From Proteiniclasticum sediminis (GTDB lineage Bacteria > Bacillota > Clostridia > Clostridiales > Clostridiaceae): a stretch of DNA of 64,000 nt. The position numbers and the translations under genes are program-made. The notes under the pieces were generated by a model that was given only the letters and a program-made list of their open reading frames with translations, did no database searches and was not told the origin of the DNA. Shown one piece after another: positions 1 to 8,470 of the stretch (its first letter is position 1; each line of letters opens with the position of its first letter). The stretch lies in assembly GCF_018128025.1 (NCBI RefSeq), contig NZ_JAGSCS010000015.1, positions 1 to 64,000 on the forward strand, in the 5' to 3' direction.

Positions 1-424
1 CATAGCTTTGCACCACTTGCTCATAGGACATTTCCTTGGCTTTGGTCAGCATATCGGCTTGAAGCCCGGTATCGATCCGCTGATGGGGTTCCAGTCCGAG
101 CAACTCATCCGTCAGATAATTGAACTCACCGGTGACCCGGTGCTTATAGTAGGTCCGCTCATACTGCAGATCCCCAAGCAGGGTGGAAATCGTCTTTTCC
201 CGCCCTCGGGCCTGAACAACCCATTCCGCCTTTCGTTCTTCGCTGTTTTGCATGGACTGCTCGATGGTCCTCACGTTCTCTGCCAGGAGGAGTCTGCCGA
301 TGTCGTCGGTGACAGCCTTGGTGCAATCCACCAACCCCGTCAATCCTACACCCTCCTGGATTTTATCTTCTAATGAGTTCGTAAGGGTAATGATTTTTTC
401 GATGATGTCCGTTATAATGTTCAT
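1..424 (-). CDS. ISLre2 family transposase (UPF0236), N-terminal part
   Basis: The reverse strand encodes 141 residues from an ATG at 424 and is open to the window edge. After an acidic helical N-terminus come an EERK-type segment, the block GREKTISTLLGDLQYERTYY around residues 75-95 and the block YLTDELLGLEPHQRI about 15 residues later. This order (a basic 'kR.I.TLfGdv.f.RryY' strand, then 'lLDelLGlepy.ri') is what I know from ISLre2/UPF0236 transposases, which are about 400-500 residues long, so roughly two thirds is missing here. It has a GGAAGGAGC ribosome-binding site. The role would be DNA transposition. Whether the copy is intact cannot be judged. Confidence 0.75.
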   Translation of the reverse strand, partial: MNIITDIIEKIITLTNSLEDKIQEGVGLTGLVDCTKAVTDDIGRLLLAENVRTIEQSMQNSEERKAEWVVQARGREKTISTLLGDLQYERTYYKHRVTGEFNYLTDELLGLEPHQRIDTGLQADMLTKAKEMSYEQVVQSY

Positions 425-525
425 GAGGATAGCTCCTTCCGTGAAGTGTTATTGGTGCAACTTTAATCATAACACGGTTAGAGCTATTCTCTTTTTTCGT
501 CCAACAAAAATTCTACACTAAGCCT
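1..525 (-). mobile_element. End of an ISLre2-like insertion sequence (partial)
   Basis: The window opens inside an insertion sequence recognised only by its transposase, which reads leftward off the edge. About 100 bases separate the transposase start from base 525 and should hold its promoter and one terminal inverted repeat. The outer boundary near 520-525 is a guess: the other end lies outside the window, so the repeat cannot be confirmed. Confidence 0.55.
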
Positions 526-769
526 TCGAACATATCCCCCTCCTCGAATCACATATTCGCTGACTTAATGCTGGTGAGTGATGGTCCTTTTATGCTCATT
601 AGAGACTCCGATTCTTCCCTGACATTCAAGATATTTCTCGCAATACCGGGATGCTGAAATAGGTTATCTAAAAGTTAACGAATATGTTAGAGATTTGTAT
701 TCTCTTCGACATGATCTGGTGCCACGATATAGCTGACATAGAGAACCATAAAAAAGGAGAGGCATGACA
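425..769. other. Intergenic: IS end and lipoprotein leader
   Basis: This holds the non-coding end of the insertion sequence (to about 525) and then about 240 bases before the lipoprotein gene. I see no convincing gene, RNA or strong promoter in it. Short reading frames here lack ribosome-binding sites. Confidence 0.5.
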
Positions 770-1765
770 ATGAAAAGGAAATATTGGCCTTGTCTCGTCT
801 CTGTCGTCGCCTCAAGTTTTCTGCTCTTTAGCTGTGCCACTGTACCTCCCAAAGAACCCAGCACCGAGACCCCCATCATCGAACCCACGGAGACTCCCGT
901 AGAAACCAACGTGGAAACAGAAGTCGAAACCCCTGCGGAAGAGTACACCCTGGCACCCCTGGAAACGCCAGACAAGATGTCCTATGACAACATCAAATCC
1001 GACATGAATGCCATGACAGTGAATCTCCTGCAGATCACAAAGAAATTCGATCTTAACAGTGACGGACAGGAAGAAGAGATAGTCCTCATCGCCCGAGACT
1101 TTGTCACGCCGGATGCCCTTCCCGATCTTTATGAGGGGTATGAGCTGATCATCGGAACCTTGGAAGTTCGCGGTTACTCCGCTTCCTTCGAGCCAAGGTT
1201 CAACATCGTAGATCTGGATAAAACCGACCGCTATCGCGAAATCGCCGTCAGTGAGTATGGCGAAAGCGAAGATCCTGCCACCACCTTCATCCGATATGAC
1301 GGGACAGTCCTTGAAGTCATCGGAACAATCCCGGGCTTCTACGGAAAACGCTATGTGAATGGCAACCCCACCGAGGGTCTGGGCAAGGTCTCCGTGGATG
1401 GTTCCGGTATCGTGAAAACGCTGAAGACCAGCTTCTTTCTCATGACCTGGAACTACGAAGCTGAGTATCAGCTCGAAGACGGGCAATCCTTAACCGAAAT
1501 CAAGAAAGATCTGTACCCCATGAACCACCAAGTGACGATGCTTACCGATCTCACCCTGAAAAAGTCCAGGACCGATTCCACTGACGGGATCACCCTCAAA
1601 AAAGGCGATGTGGTGACCCTCAAGGAATGCGACAACGCGAAATGGGTCTCTGTCATGAATACCGCTGGAGAAATTGGCTGGTTCGCCCTGGATGAGAAGG
1701 ACACCATCATCGGAACCGGTAAAACTGCCTCCGAAGTTTTTGATGGGCTGTTCATCGCCGGGTAA
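770..1765 (+). CDS. Secreted lipoprotein with SH3-like C-terminal domain
   Basis: The product is a 331-residue predicted lipoprotein. Residues 1-22 form a type II signal peptide ending in the lipobox LFSC, with Cys22 as the lipidated residue. A Pro/Thr/Glu-rich linker follows (about 25-65). The middle contains a DLNSDGQEEE-like acidic, possibly Ca-binding loop. The last ~70 residues (TDLTLKKSRT... GDVVTLKE...WVSVM...GEIGWF) resemble a bacterial SH3 (SH3b) fold, often used for cell-wall binding. The start at 770 is preferred over the ATG at 764 because AGGAGAGG lies 7 bases upstream of 770 and only 1 base from 764. The function is unknown. It is a single-gene unit ending at a shared terminator with recR. 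Confidence 0.75.
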   Translation: MKRKYWPCLVSVVASSFLLFSCATVPPKEPSTETPIIEPTETPVETNVETEVETPAEEYTLAPLETPDKMSYDNIKSDMNAMTVNLLQITKKFDLNSDGQEEEIVLIARDFVTPDALPDLYEGYELIIGTLEVRGYSASFEPRFNIVDLDKTDRYREIAVSEYGESEDPATTFIRYDGTVLEVIGTIPGFYGKRYVNGNPTEGLGKVSVDGSGIVKTLKTSFFLMTWNYEAEYQLEDGQSLTEIKKDLYPMNHQVTMLTDLTLKKSRTDSTDGITLKKGDVVTLKECDNAKWVSVMNTAGEIGWFALDEKDTIIGTGKTASEVFDGLFIAG

Positions 1766-1933
1766 GCGAAAAATCTTGCATATCTCCTAACATCTCCTTG
1801 GAAACTGCCCACATCCCGCTGGGGGTTGTCCACAATACTATCCCCCATTTACTCCTTCTTAACCCCGGGTTGGGGAAGAAAACCCAGAAGAGAGACCCAA
1901 TTCCCATGATGTCAAAAAGCAAAAAAGGGAACT

Positions 1934-1967
1934 AAAAAGAGTGAAGCTCAGTGAACTTCACTCTTTT
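1934..1967. terminator. Bidirectional terminator, lipoprotein / recR
   Basis: A 12-bp stem (AAAGAGTGAAG with CTTCACTCTTT, 9-base loop) is flanked by an A-run on the left and a T-run on the right. It can end transcription of both converging genes. Confidence 0.75.
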
Positions 1968-2007
1968 CCATTCTGCTGTCTCTCTGATTGCGAAAATTTT
2001 TATTTCC

Positions 2008-2607
2008 TTAGAGGATCTCTTTTCGCCCCTCGAAGCTTTTACTTAATGTAATCTCGTCGGCATACTCCAGATCACTGCCCACGGGCATACCCGAGGCAAT
2101 ACGGGTCACCTTGACCTCTAAAGGTTTCAGGATTCTGGAAATATACATGGCCGTGGCTTCCCCCTCAATGGTGGAATTGGTGGCCACAATGACTTCCTTG
2201 ATCTCGCCAGACATTCTTCGGACGAGCTCCTTGATCTTGATGTCCTCCGGGCCTCGCCCGGCCATGGGGGAAATATTCCCGTGGAGCACATGGTAGACGC
2301 CGTTGAAATCCCGCACCCGCTCAATGGCCATGATGTCCTTGGGCTGCTCCACCACACAGATGGTGTGGTGATCCCGGCTGGGATTCCCGCAGATAGCGCA
2401 GGGGTCTTTCTCCGTATAGTTCCCGCAGACCTGACAGTACTTGATGGTCCCCCGGGCTTTGATCAGCGCTTCGGCAAATCCTCGGACCTCCTCTTCCGGA
2501 AGGTTCAGAATATGCAGGGTCAGCCGCTGCGCGGTCTTATTCCCGATACTTGGAAGCTTCGCGAATTCCTCGATGAGCTTCTCGATTGCTACTGGATAGA
2601 AATCCAT
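2008..2607 (-). CDS. recR: Recombination mediator protein RecR
   Basis: RecR works with RecO (and RecF) to load RecA on gapped DNA. The 199-residue product has the usual full length. It carries an N-terminal helix-hairpin-helix ([12 protein letters not shown], about 18-29), a four-Cys zinc finger (Cys58, 61, 70, 73), and a Toprim domain starting at [14 protein letters not shown] (about 83-96) with the acidic [12 protein letters not shown] block. The start has GAGGTG six bases upstream. It is the last gene of dnaX-ybaB-recR, 12 bases after ybaB, an arrangement conserved across Bacillota. Confidence 0.97.
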   Translation of the reverse strand: MDFYPVAIEKLIEEFAKLPSIGNKTAQRLTLHILNLPEEEVRGFAEALIKARGTIKYCQVCGNYTEKDPCAICGNPSRDHHTICVVEQPKDIMAIERVRDFNGVYHVLHGNISPMAGRGPEDIKIKELVRRMSGEIKEVIVATNSTIEGEATAMYISRILKPLEVKVTRIASGMPVGSDLEYADEITLSKSFEGRKEIL

Positions 2608-2619
2608 TCTTTCACCTCA

Positions 2620-2952
2620 TTAGAACAGGCCCGCCATGCCTCCGGTCAGTTTTCCCATGACCTTCTCGGCCTCTTCGTCCGCCATCTGCATGGCTGCATT
2701 CACTGCGGATAGGACCAGATCCTCCAGCATTTCCACATCTTCCGGATCCACCACATCGGGGTTGATCTTCACTTCTTCCAGCTTCTTCTTGCCGTTGATC
2801 TTTACCGTGATGGCTCCGCCGCCAGCGGTGGCTTCGTAGACCTTGGTCTCCAGCTCCTTCTGGTTCTTTTCCATCTCCTTCTGCATCTTCTGCGCCTGCT
2901 TCAGCAGGTTGTTCATATTTCCTCCGCCCATTCCTGGGAATCCTTTTGCCAT
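2620..2952 (-). CDS. ybaB: YbaB/EbfC family nucleoid-associated protein
   Basis: This small DNA-binding protein of the YbaB/EbfC family forms dimers with a tweezer-like fold. The 110-residue product starts [17 protein letters not shown], has a basic coiled-coil helix (about 12-40, [18 protein letters not shown]), then the beta-rich core with [15 protein letters not shown] and the [17 protein letters not shown] signature. I place the start at 2952 because GGAGG sits 9 bases upstream. A farther upstream ATG at 2979 has no such site and adds an atypical leader. It lies between dnaX and recR. Confidence 0.95.
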   Translation of the reverse strand: MAKGFPGMGGGNMNNLLKQAQKMQKEMEKNQKELETKVYEATAGGGAITVKINGKKKLEEVKINPDVVDPEDVEMLEDLVLSAVNAAMQMADEEAEKVMGKLTGGMAGLF

Positions 2953-3008
2953 AATTTTATCCCTCCATAGATTGTTCATTCACTATCTGCATTTTACCGA
3001 TGGATCCT

Positions 3009-4688
3009 TTATTCGTCAACAATATCGATGCCGAATTCCCGGAGCTTGGCATCGAAGCTGCCCGGATCCTCTCCAGGGGTTTCCTCGGCCTTCTCCCCTT
3101 CCACCACAAAGCGGAAGCGGACCTTTTCCCCGAGAATGGACGCCGCCGCATCCTCCAGAATCTCCCGGTTTTCCTTCTTCTCCAGCCGCTTCTTGCTGAA
3201 GGCATACTCCTTGCCGAAGCGCACCTCGATGACGCCCCGATCGCATTTCACGGGAGCGCCCACAATGACAGATGCCTGGATGATCATCTGGCGTCTTGCC
3301 TTCAGGGCCTCCATGATTTCCTTCCAGTTGCGCTTCACGAGATCCAGCGTCACGGTGCAGTTGTCGTTGAAGACCTCTTCTTCGATCTTCACCGCGTTCT
3401 TCACCACCTTGAGCTCCTCGCCCCGGGTGAGCTCCTCATGGGGATTCCCCTGGGGACTTTCCGGGACAGCCTTCGCCGGCGCACTTCCCCGAGCCGGGGC
3501 CGCCTCTGCTGAAGGTTTAGCCCCCGCCGGTACAACGCCTCGGCGCAGGTAATCCTCAATGGCGGAGAGTCTGCCCAGCATGGCCTCCTTGGAGGAGTCC
3601 AGCTCGCTCTTCGTCAGGCTGATAATCGCCAGCTCCAGATAGATCCGGGACTGCTTGGAAAACTTTGCCTGTTCCTCCGCCCGCTGCAGCATGCGGATGA
3701 TTCGGGTGATGACTTCATTGGACGCCATGTCCCCCTGCCGCCGGATGATCTCAATGTCTTCCTTGGATAGGTCCACCACTTCCTCGGGATTGGGCATGAT
3801 CTTTGCCACGAGAATATTCCGGAAATGGGTGATGAGATCCTTGGTAAAGCTATAGGGATCCTTTCCGCCATCCACCACTTCATCGAGGATGCGGATGGAT
3901 TCCTTCACGTCCTTGGCCAGCATGGCTTCCGAGAGCCGGAAGAGATTCTCCTGGCCGGAAAGCCCCAGCATATCGAGGATATCGCCGTAGTCCAGCTTTC
4001 CCTCGCCCATGCTTATGGCCTGATCCATGATGCTCAGGGCATCACGCATGGCCCCGTCGGAGATCCTCGCGATGAGCTCCAGGCTCTTGTCCTCGGCAAA
4101 AATTCCTTTTTGCTCGCAGATTCGTCGAAGCCTTCGGGCGATCTCCTTATAGCTGATCCGCTTGAAATCAAAGCGCTGGCAGCGGGAGAGAATCGTCACG
4201 GGGAGCTTCTGGGGATCCGTGGTGGCCAGAATGAACACCACATGCTCCGGCGGTTCCTCCAGGGTTTTTAAAAAGGCATTCACCGCACCGGTGGACAGCA
4301 TATGGACCTCATCGAGGATGTACACCTTGTACTTCCCCTCATGGGGCGGGTACTGCACCTCATCCACCAGATCCCGGATATCATCTACCTTATTGTTGGT
4401 GGCCGCATCCTGCTCCACCACATCCAGGGACATGCCCGAATCGATTTTTCGGCACATGTCGCATTCGTTGCAGGGTTCTCCCTCCACCGGACGAAGACAG
4501 TTCAGGGCTTTGGCCATGATCTTCGCGCAGGTGGTCTTCCCGGTGCCCCGGGTGCCGCTGAAGAGATAGGCGTGACCGATGCGGCCGGCCTTGATCTCAT
4601 TGATCAGCGTGGTCGTGATATGCTCCTGTCCGATCACATCACTGAACACCTTGGGCCGCCATTCCCGGTACAATGCCGTATATGCCAT
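3009..4688 (-). CDS. dnaX: DNA polymerase III subunit gamma/tau
   Basis: This is the clamp-loader ATPase and organiser of the replicative polymerase. The 559 residues include Walker A GTRGTGKT (45-52), the clamp-loader zinc Cys cluster (Cys64 and CNECDMC at about 73-79), Walker B YILDEVHMLS, and the sensor/SRC-type motif LSRCQRF. A central collar region precedes an Ala/Pro-rich linker (about 385-415) and a C-terminal tau-like domain. The start has AGAGGTGG upstream. It is the first gene of dnaX-ybaB-recR. The tRNA-Ser/SRP RNA unit that often precedes it lies 3.3 kb upstream on the same strand. Confidence 0.97.
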   Translation of the reverse strand: MAYTALYREWRPKVFSDVIGQEHITTTLINEIKAGRIGHAYLFSGTRGTGKTTCAKIMAKALNCLRPVEGEPCNECDMCRKIDSGMSLDVVEQDAATNNKVDDIRDLVDEVQYPPHEGKYKVYILDEVHMLSTGAVNAFLKTLEEPPEHVVFILATTDPQKLPVTILSRCQRFDFKRISYKEIARRLRRICEQKGIFAEDKSLELIARISDGAMRDALSIMDQAISMGEGKLDYGDILDMLGLSGQENLFRLSEAMLAKDVKESIRILDEVVDGGKDPYSFTKDLITHFRNILVAKIMPNPEEVVDLSKEDIEIIRRQGDMASNEVITRIIRMLQRAEEQAKFSKQSRIYLELAIISLTKSELDSSKEAMLGRLSAIEDYLRRGVVPAGAKPSAEAAPARGSAPAKAVPESPQGNPHEELTRGEELKVVKNAVKIEEEVFNDNCTVTLDLVKRNWKEIMEALKARRQMIIQASVIVGAPVKCDRGVIEVRFGKEYAFSKKRLEKKENREILEDAAASILGEKVRFRFVVEGEKAEETPGEDPGSFDAKLREFGIDIVDE

Positions 4689-4725
4689 GAAAACACCACC
4701 TCTTTTTTTCCTTACTTACCTTTCC

Positions 4726-4731
4726 ATTATA
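4726..4731 (-). promoter_or_regulatory. Probable dnaX promoter -10 box
   Basis: On the reverse strand a perfect TATAAT lies 38 bases upstream of the dnaX start. The -35 region is poor, so this is only a candidate. Confidence 0.4.
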
Positions 4732-4919
4732 CATGAGAACCGCCCAAAATTTCATAATTTGTGGCGGATATTCCGCCGAAAGGTTCCTCCAGCCAAGGGG
4801 AACGAAAAATCTTCCCCATCATAAAGAAATCGAATTGTGAAGGGAACCTCTTAGTGTTATGGTTATGTTAAGAGATTGACAAGATACAAAACGAATATCG
4901 AATAAGGGTGATGGGAAAC

Positions 4920-6575
4920 ATGAGTCAATTTATTTTCGGCATCTTCGGCGGTACCGCCCTCCTCATGTACGGCGTGGACCTCATGGGAGACGGTCTCGAA
5001 CGCATGAGCGGCAGCATGATGAAAAAGTTTCTTCAAAAGGTCACGGGTAAGCTTTGGAAGGCCTTCCTCGTGGGCATCTTCCTCACGGCGTTGGTCCAAA
5101 GCAGCACCGCCATCTCCGTCCTCAGCGTGGGCTTTGTGAACTCCGGCATCCTGGAGCTCCCCCAGGCCATCGGCATCATCTACGGCGCCAACATCGGCAC
5201 CACGATCACCGCCCAGTTCATGGCCTTAAGCTTCAGCTTCAACCTGGTCAAGCTCGCCCTGCCCATCATTGCCGCAGGCTTTGTTCTCCATACCTTCTTC
5301 AATCAGGATAAATTTAAAAATATCGGCCAGGCCGTCATGGGCATCGGCTTCATGCTCCTGGGGCTCACCATCTTAAACCAGGGCATCCCCTTCATGCAGG
5401 AAAATGCCACCATCCGGGGCTTCTTTGAACACTATGCCTCCAATATCTTCATCGGCATTCTCCTCGGGATCGTCACCACCGCCCTGGTCCACAGCAGCGC
5501 CGCCACCGTGGGCATCGTCATGCTCCTGGGCAGCGCCGGGCTTCTCAACCTCACCTCCGCCATCGCCCTCATGTTCGGCGACAACATCGGCACCTCCGTG
5601 ACGGCGCTTCTGGCCAGCACCCGGGGGAACACCAACGCCAAGCGCACAGCCTGGGGCCATGCGCTGCATAATATCATCGGCGTCCTCCTCGTCCTTCCCT
5701 TTTTGCCCCTCTTCACCCGATTCATCGAATACTTCACCCAGGTAACCCAGGGCAGCACCGACATTCAGCTCCAGATCGCCAACTCCCATACCCTCTTCAA
5801 CATCATCGTGGCGCTGGTCTTCCTGCCCATGAATAATTATTTCGTGAAGCTCCTCACGACCATCGTCAAGGACCGCAAGGCCCCCCAGCTCCAGCGGGAA
5901 GTCTACATCGATCCCCTTCTTCTGGACACTCCGTCCGCCGCCCTGGATGCGGCCCGAAAAGAGGTTCGGCGCGCCCTCATCACCGATGGGGACATGCTGA
6001 AGAGGACGCTGGAGGATCTGGCGGCCAACGGCAAAGATGCGGCTCCTCTCATTCGGGGAAACCTCTCCACCATGAATCACCTGCAGCGGGATCTCACGAA
6101 CTACATGGTGCAGCTCTCCCAGAATGCCCTCACGGCCCAGGACTCCACCATGCTCCCCGGGATCATTAAAGCTGCCAGCTATCTGGAACGCATCGCCGAG
6201 CACACCAGCCACCTCTACACCCTGCAGATTTCCCGGGCGGAGCGGGAGCTCCTCTTCACCCCGGAAGCCCTGGCGGAGCTAAAGGACCTGGGAAAGCACC
6301 TGGACGAAATGATCCGCCTCACCCGCTGCAATCTGGAAAGCTACGGCGAGGACTGCCACAATGAGGTGAAAACCCTGGATCTGGCCATGGATACCCTCAC
6401 GGCCAAGTACTCCGAGAACCACGTGCGGCGCCTGGAAAACGGCCAGTGCTCCATCGAGGCCAGCCTCATCTATTTAGAGATGCTTCCCGTCATGGAGCGC
6501 ATCGGCAGCTATCTCTACAAGATCTCTAGGCTCTGCAAGTATGAGCTCAACGGTCTGCCTGCCCCCACCACCTAA
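4920..6575 (+). CDS. Na/Pi cotransporter family protein with PhoU-like domain
   Basis: This is a membrane transporter of the NptA/YjbB type, expected to move inorganic phosphate with sodium. The 551 residues begin with FGIFGGTALLMYGVDLM, typical of the family. Two inverted Na_Pi_cotrans repeats carry the signature QSSTAISVLSVGF (about 60) and HSSAATVGIVMLLG (about 195). Roughly eight hydrophobic segments end near residue 320. The last ~220 residues are helical and soluble (PhoU-like), with an R-rich, heptad-like pattern. The ATG at 4920 is chosen over GTG 4908 and ATG 4911 because the GGTGAT site is 8-10 bases before 4920 and overlaps the others. It is divergent from dnaX and monocistronic. 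Confidence 0.9.
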   Translation: MSQFIFGIFGGTALLMYGVDLMGDGLERMSGSMMKKFLQKVTGKLWKAFLVGIFLTALVQSSTAISVLSVGFVNSGILELPQAIGIIYGANIGTTITAQFMALSFSFNLVKLALPIIAAGFVLHTFFNQDKFKNIGQAVMGIGFMLLGLTILNQGIPFMQENATIRGFFEHYASNIFIGILLGIVTTALVHSSAATVGIVMLLGSAGLLNLTSAIALMFGDNIGTSVTALLASTRGNTNAKRTAWGHALHNIIGVLLVLPFLPLFTRFIEYFTQVTQGSTDIQLQIANSHTLFNIIVALVFLPMNNYFVKLLTTIVKDRKAPQLQREVYIDPLLLDTPSAALDAARKEVRRALITDGDMLKRTLEDLAANGKDAAPLIRGNLSTMNHLQRDLTNYMVQLSQNALTAQDSTMLPGIIKAASYLERIAEHTSHLYTLQISRAERELLFTPEALAELKDLGKHLDEMIRLTRCNLESYGEDCHNEVKTLDLAMDTLTAKYSENHVRRLENGQCSIEASLIYLEMLPVMERIGSYLYKISRLCKYELNGLPAPTT

Positions 6576-6931
6576 TCCAAAGCTGAGATCATCCCTCAAG
6601 GACCGGAAGGTCAACTTGGGGGATTTTGCATGATATTCTGATGCTTAGGTCCTGTGTTTATCTTCTGCTCTTCTGCCCATTTATCAGCCCTTAGTTCCCA
6701 CTCGTTATCCTGTATGGTAAAATAGCGGAAAGAAAATGATTCTTCCCAGGATCTCTGAAGAAGGCATGATTCACGCATTCTTCTTCCAAACTCCAGTCTC
6801 GAAATCCTGGCAATCCATAAGTATCGTCCTCCCTTTCACCGCAATGGATGGGAATGATGTTAAACAGCTTCTAGGCTCTGGCGTTCCCATTCTCCTGAAT
6901 CCCGGCATTGTACATAGAAAGGATGATAACC
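6576..6931. other. Intergenic, no gene recognised
   Basis: This holds the weak terminator of the phosphate transporter gene and then about 300 bases before the IclR-like fragment. A 69-codon frame at 6736-6945 has no ribosome-binding site and no recognisable product. A TAAAAT-like box near 6716 could be a promoter. Confidence 0.4.
6592..6627 (+). terminator. Possible terminator after the Na/Pi cotransporter
   Basis: ATCCCTCAAG pairs imperfectly with CTTGGGGGAT around an inner hairpin, followed by only TTTT. Confidence 0.4.
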
Positions 6932-7195
6932 ATGACTACCCCTGATAAACCTGTCGTTAGCTCCGGCGTCCGTTCCCTGGAAAGAGGACTCCAAATCCTC
7001 AGCTGCTTTTGCGAAGAGCATCGAAGCCTCACGCTGACCCAAATCGCAGAACGAACGGAACTCTCCACCAGCACGGTGGAACGTCTTCTAAAAACCATGA
7101 CGGAATCAGGTTATCTGGAGAAGAATAGCCAGAAAAAGTATACCCTGGGCAGAAAAATGCACCAGTTCATGGACCTGATGTCCCGGCAGGGATAA
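6932..7195 (+). pseudogene. IclR-type helix-turn-helix domain, truncated regulator
   Basis: The 87 residues match only the N-terminal DNA-binding domain of IclR regulators. SLERGLQILSCF leads into a winged helix with LTLTQIAERTELSTSTVERLLKTM (recognition helix about 50-65) and the wing SGYLEKNSQKKYTLGRKM. IclR proteins are normally about 250 residues, with a C-terminal ligand-binding domain. Here a stop follows at once and the next 130 bases do not restore the frame. Start 6932 has AGGATG 6-7 bases upstream. It may be a decayed regulator or a free-standing DNA-binding domain. No target operon is adjacent. Confidence 0.7.
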
Positions 7196-7330
7196 GTCCC
7201 CCCGGGATCCCGCGATGACCCGAGACGCTCGTTTGGTGAATATGCAGCCCTTATTTGCCTCGAGACTTATACATCTCCAACAAGGTCGACCATATATTTC
7301 CTAGGCTTGTCGAAGCAATACGAAAAAAAA

Positions 7331-7380
7331 GCGCACCCCATTTCTGGAACCATCGAGTCCAGAAATGGGGTGCGCTTTTC
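7331..7380. terminator. Bidirectional terminator with perfect 18-bp stem
   Basis: GCGCACCCCATTTCTGGA pairs perfectly with its complement across a 10-base loop. Eight A lie on the left and TTTT on the right. It sits between the IclR fragment (+) and the DUF7000-like gene (-). Confidence 0.9.
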
Positions 7381-7418
7381 CTTTCATTAGGTTTCTTTAT
7401 TTCGTGAATGCCCATGGT

Positions 7419-7910
7419 TTACTTTTCCCGAAGAGACTCTTCCACAGCCATGGTGAACTTATCCACACTTTCTTCCAGAATCTCCTTGAGAAGTTCCGGC
7501 GCTTCAAAATCCGGAGTTTCCGTCACCCGGTGCTCCAGGAGGGCGTCGAGGTTTTCCTCATCGTGGGTGATGGCCATGCGACTGGCTACCCGAGCACGAA
7601 AGGTTGCCCCATAGGTTTCAGCGATGCTTCGGTTCCGGGCGGAAAGCCATACTTCGAAGGCTCCTTGAGGATGAAAATAGGCCACCACGATTTTCAGTCC
7701 CAAAGATTCCAGCTCCGGTGGAGCAAAGGTGAAGAAGGAGAGATCCATCACTCCGGGATAAATCCGGCTGAAAGCATCCCCCGGCCGCTTTGCTGAAAGA
7801 CCTTTTCGCAGATCCCCCAGAAACAGGAGAATTTCCCGATGTGCCCGCTGAAGCTCCCCGGACTGCAGCTGACGGGTGTATTCCCCAATGCAGGAATTCA
7901 ATGACAGCAT
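7419..7910 (-). CDS. DUF7000-like conserved protein
   Basis: This is a 163-residue cytoplasmic protein. From memory it resembles proteins annotated DUF7000: an N-terminal LNSCIGEYTRQLQSGELQRAH helix, a central MDLSFFTFAPPELESLGLKI segment, AFEVWLSARNR, and a C-terminal acidic helix after TPDFEAPELLKEI. No catalytic motif or membrane segment is visible, and the biochemical role is unknown. It is monocistronic, convergent with the IclR fragment, and followed upstream by the SRP RNA terminator. The family assignment is moderate and rests on pattern recall only. Confidence 0.65.
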   Translation of the reverse strand: MLSLNSCIGEYTRQLQSGELQRAHREILLFLGDLRKGLSAKRPGDAFSRIYPGVMDLSFFTFAPPELESLGLKIVVAYFHPQGAFEVWLSARNRSIAETYGATFRARVASRMAITHDEENLDALLEHRVTETPDFEAPELLKEILEESVDKFTMAVEESLREK

Positions 7911-7981
7911 AGACCCACCTCATTTTTCGTAGATTTCAACTCCATTATAGTTCCTGCGGGAGAAAAATCATCCCTGAACAT

Positions 7982-8008
7982 AAAAAAAGTCCCAGTCTTT
8001 CGACTGGG
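7982..8008 (-). terminator. Terminator of the tRNA-Ser / SRP RNA unit
   Basis: On the reverse strand CCCAGTC-GAAA-GACTGGG forms a 7-bp stem with a GNRA tetraloop and is followed by a run of seven T. It lies just after the SRP RNA 3' end. Confidence 0.9.
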
Positions 8009-8023
8009 ATGATCTTACTGAGA

Positions 8024-8291
8024 TACCGTGCACCTAACTCTGACAATGGCCTCCGAACGTTACCCAAAGAGTAAACTCAAAATAGGTTGGCCACGGCACA
8101 CGAAACATTCTATTTATCGCTGCTACCTTCCGGTCCTGACGAGGTTCATAGACATCCGTTGCGTGGGACCCACTTATCAACGTCACTTTTGAGGGTCAGA
8201 CCTCAAAAGCCAATGTCTCGGCTAGGAATTCAATCCTGCTGCAGCGGATTGCAGGTTACAGGGCACCGCTAACTCCCCATCTAGCACGGTA
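8024..8291 (-). ncRNA. ffs: Signal recognition particle RNA, large bacterial (6S/scRNA) type
   Basis: This RNA is the scaffold of the signal recognition particle that binds Ffh and targets nascent membrane proteins. The reverse strand carries the invariant domain IV loop GTCAGGACCGGAAGGTAGCA near 8130-8150. It also has an Alu-domain start (GATGGGGAGTTAGCGGTGCC) and the long paired arms of the Bacillus-type ~270-nt RNA. The 5' CCGTGC and 3' GCACGG ends pair, which sets the boundaries to within a few bases. The 5' end lies one base from the CCA of tRNA-Ser, so both come from one transcript. Confidence 0.93.
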
Positions 8292-8292
8292 A

Positions 8293-8382
8293 TGGCGGAG
8301 AGGATGGGATTTGAACCCATGATTGAGTTTCCCCAATACACGCTTTCCAGGCGTGCTCCTTCGACCACTCGGACACCTCTCC
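8293..8382 (-). tRNA. tRNA-Ser (anticodon GGA)
   Basis: This is a class II tRNA with a 7-bp acceptor stem (GGAGAGG with CCTCTCC), a long variable arm, and anticodon stem CACGC/GCGTG enclosing loop CTGGAAA, giving anticodon GGA. The discriminator is G and CCA is encoded (8295-8293 on the reverse strand). It reads serine codons UCC/UCU and sits directly upstream of the SRP RNA. Confidence 0.97.
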
Positions 8383-8421
8383 ACATATGGGCCTACCAAT
8401 ACTTGGCGGGCAACACAGTTA

Positions 8422-8450
8422 ATTTTATAGGAAAACCTCTGATTCGTCAA
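8422..8450 (-). promoter_or_regulatory. Sigma-A promoter of tRNA-Ser / SRP RNA
   Basis: On the reverse strand TTGACG, a 17-base spacer and TAAAAT end 40 bases before the tRNA. No second promoter is visible between the tRNA and the SRP RNA. Confidence 0.8.
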
Positions 8451-8470
8451 CTCCATTTTAAGAAATTCCG

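Noticed and set aside
5373-6212. 279-codon reverse-strand frame opposite the phosphate transporter
   Set aside because: Shadow of a GC-rich gene; no ribosome-binding site, no recognisable domain, and the forward gene has clear family motifs.
6736-6945. 69-codon forward frame before the IclR fragment
   Set aside because: No ribosome-binding site, overlaps the next start, no protein-like pattern.
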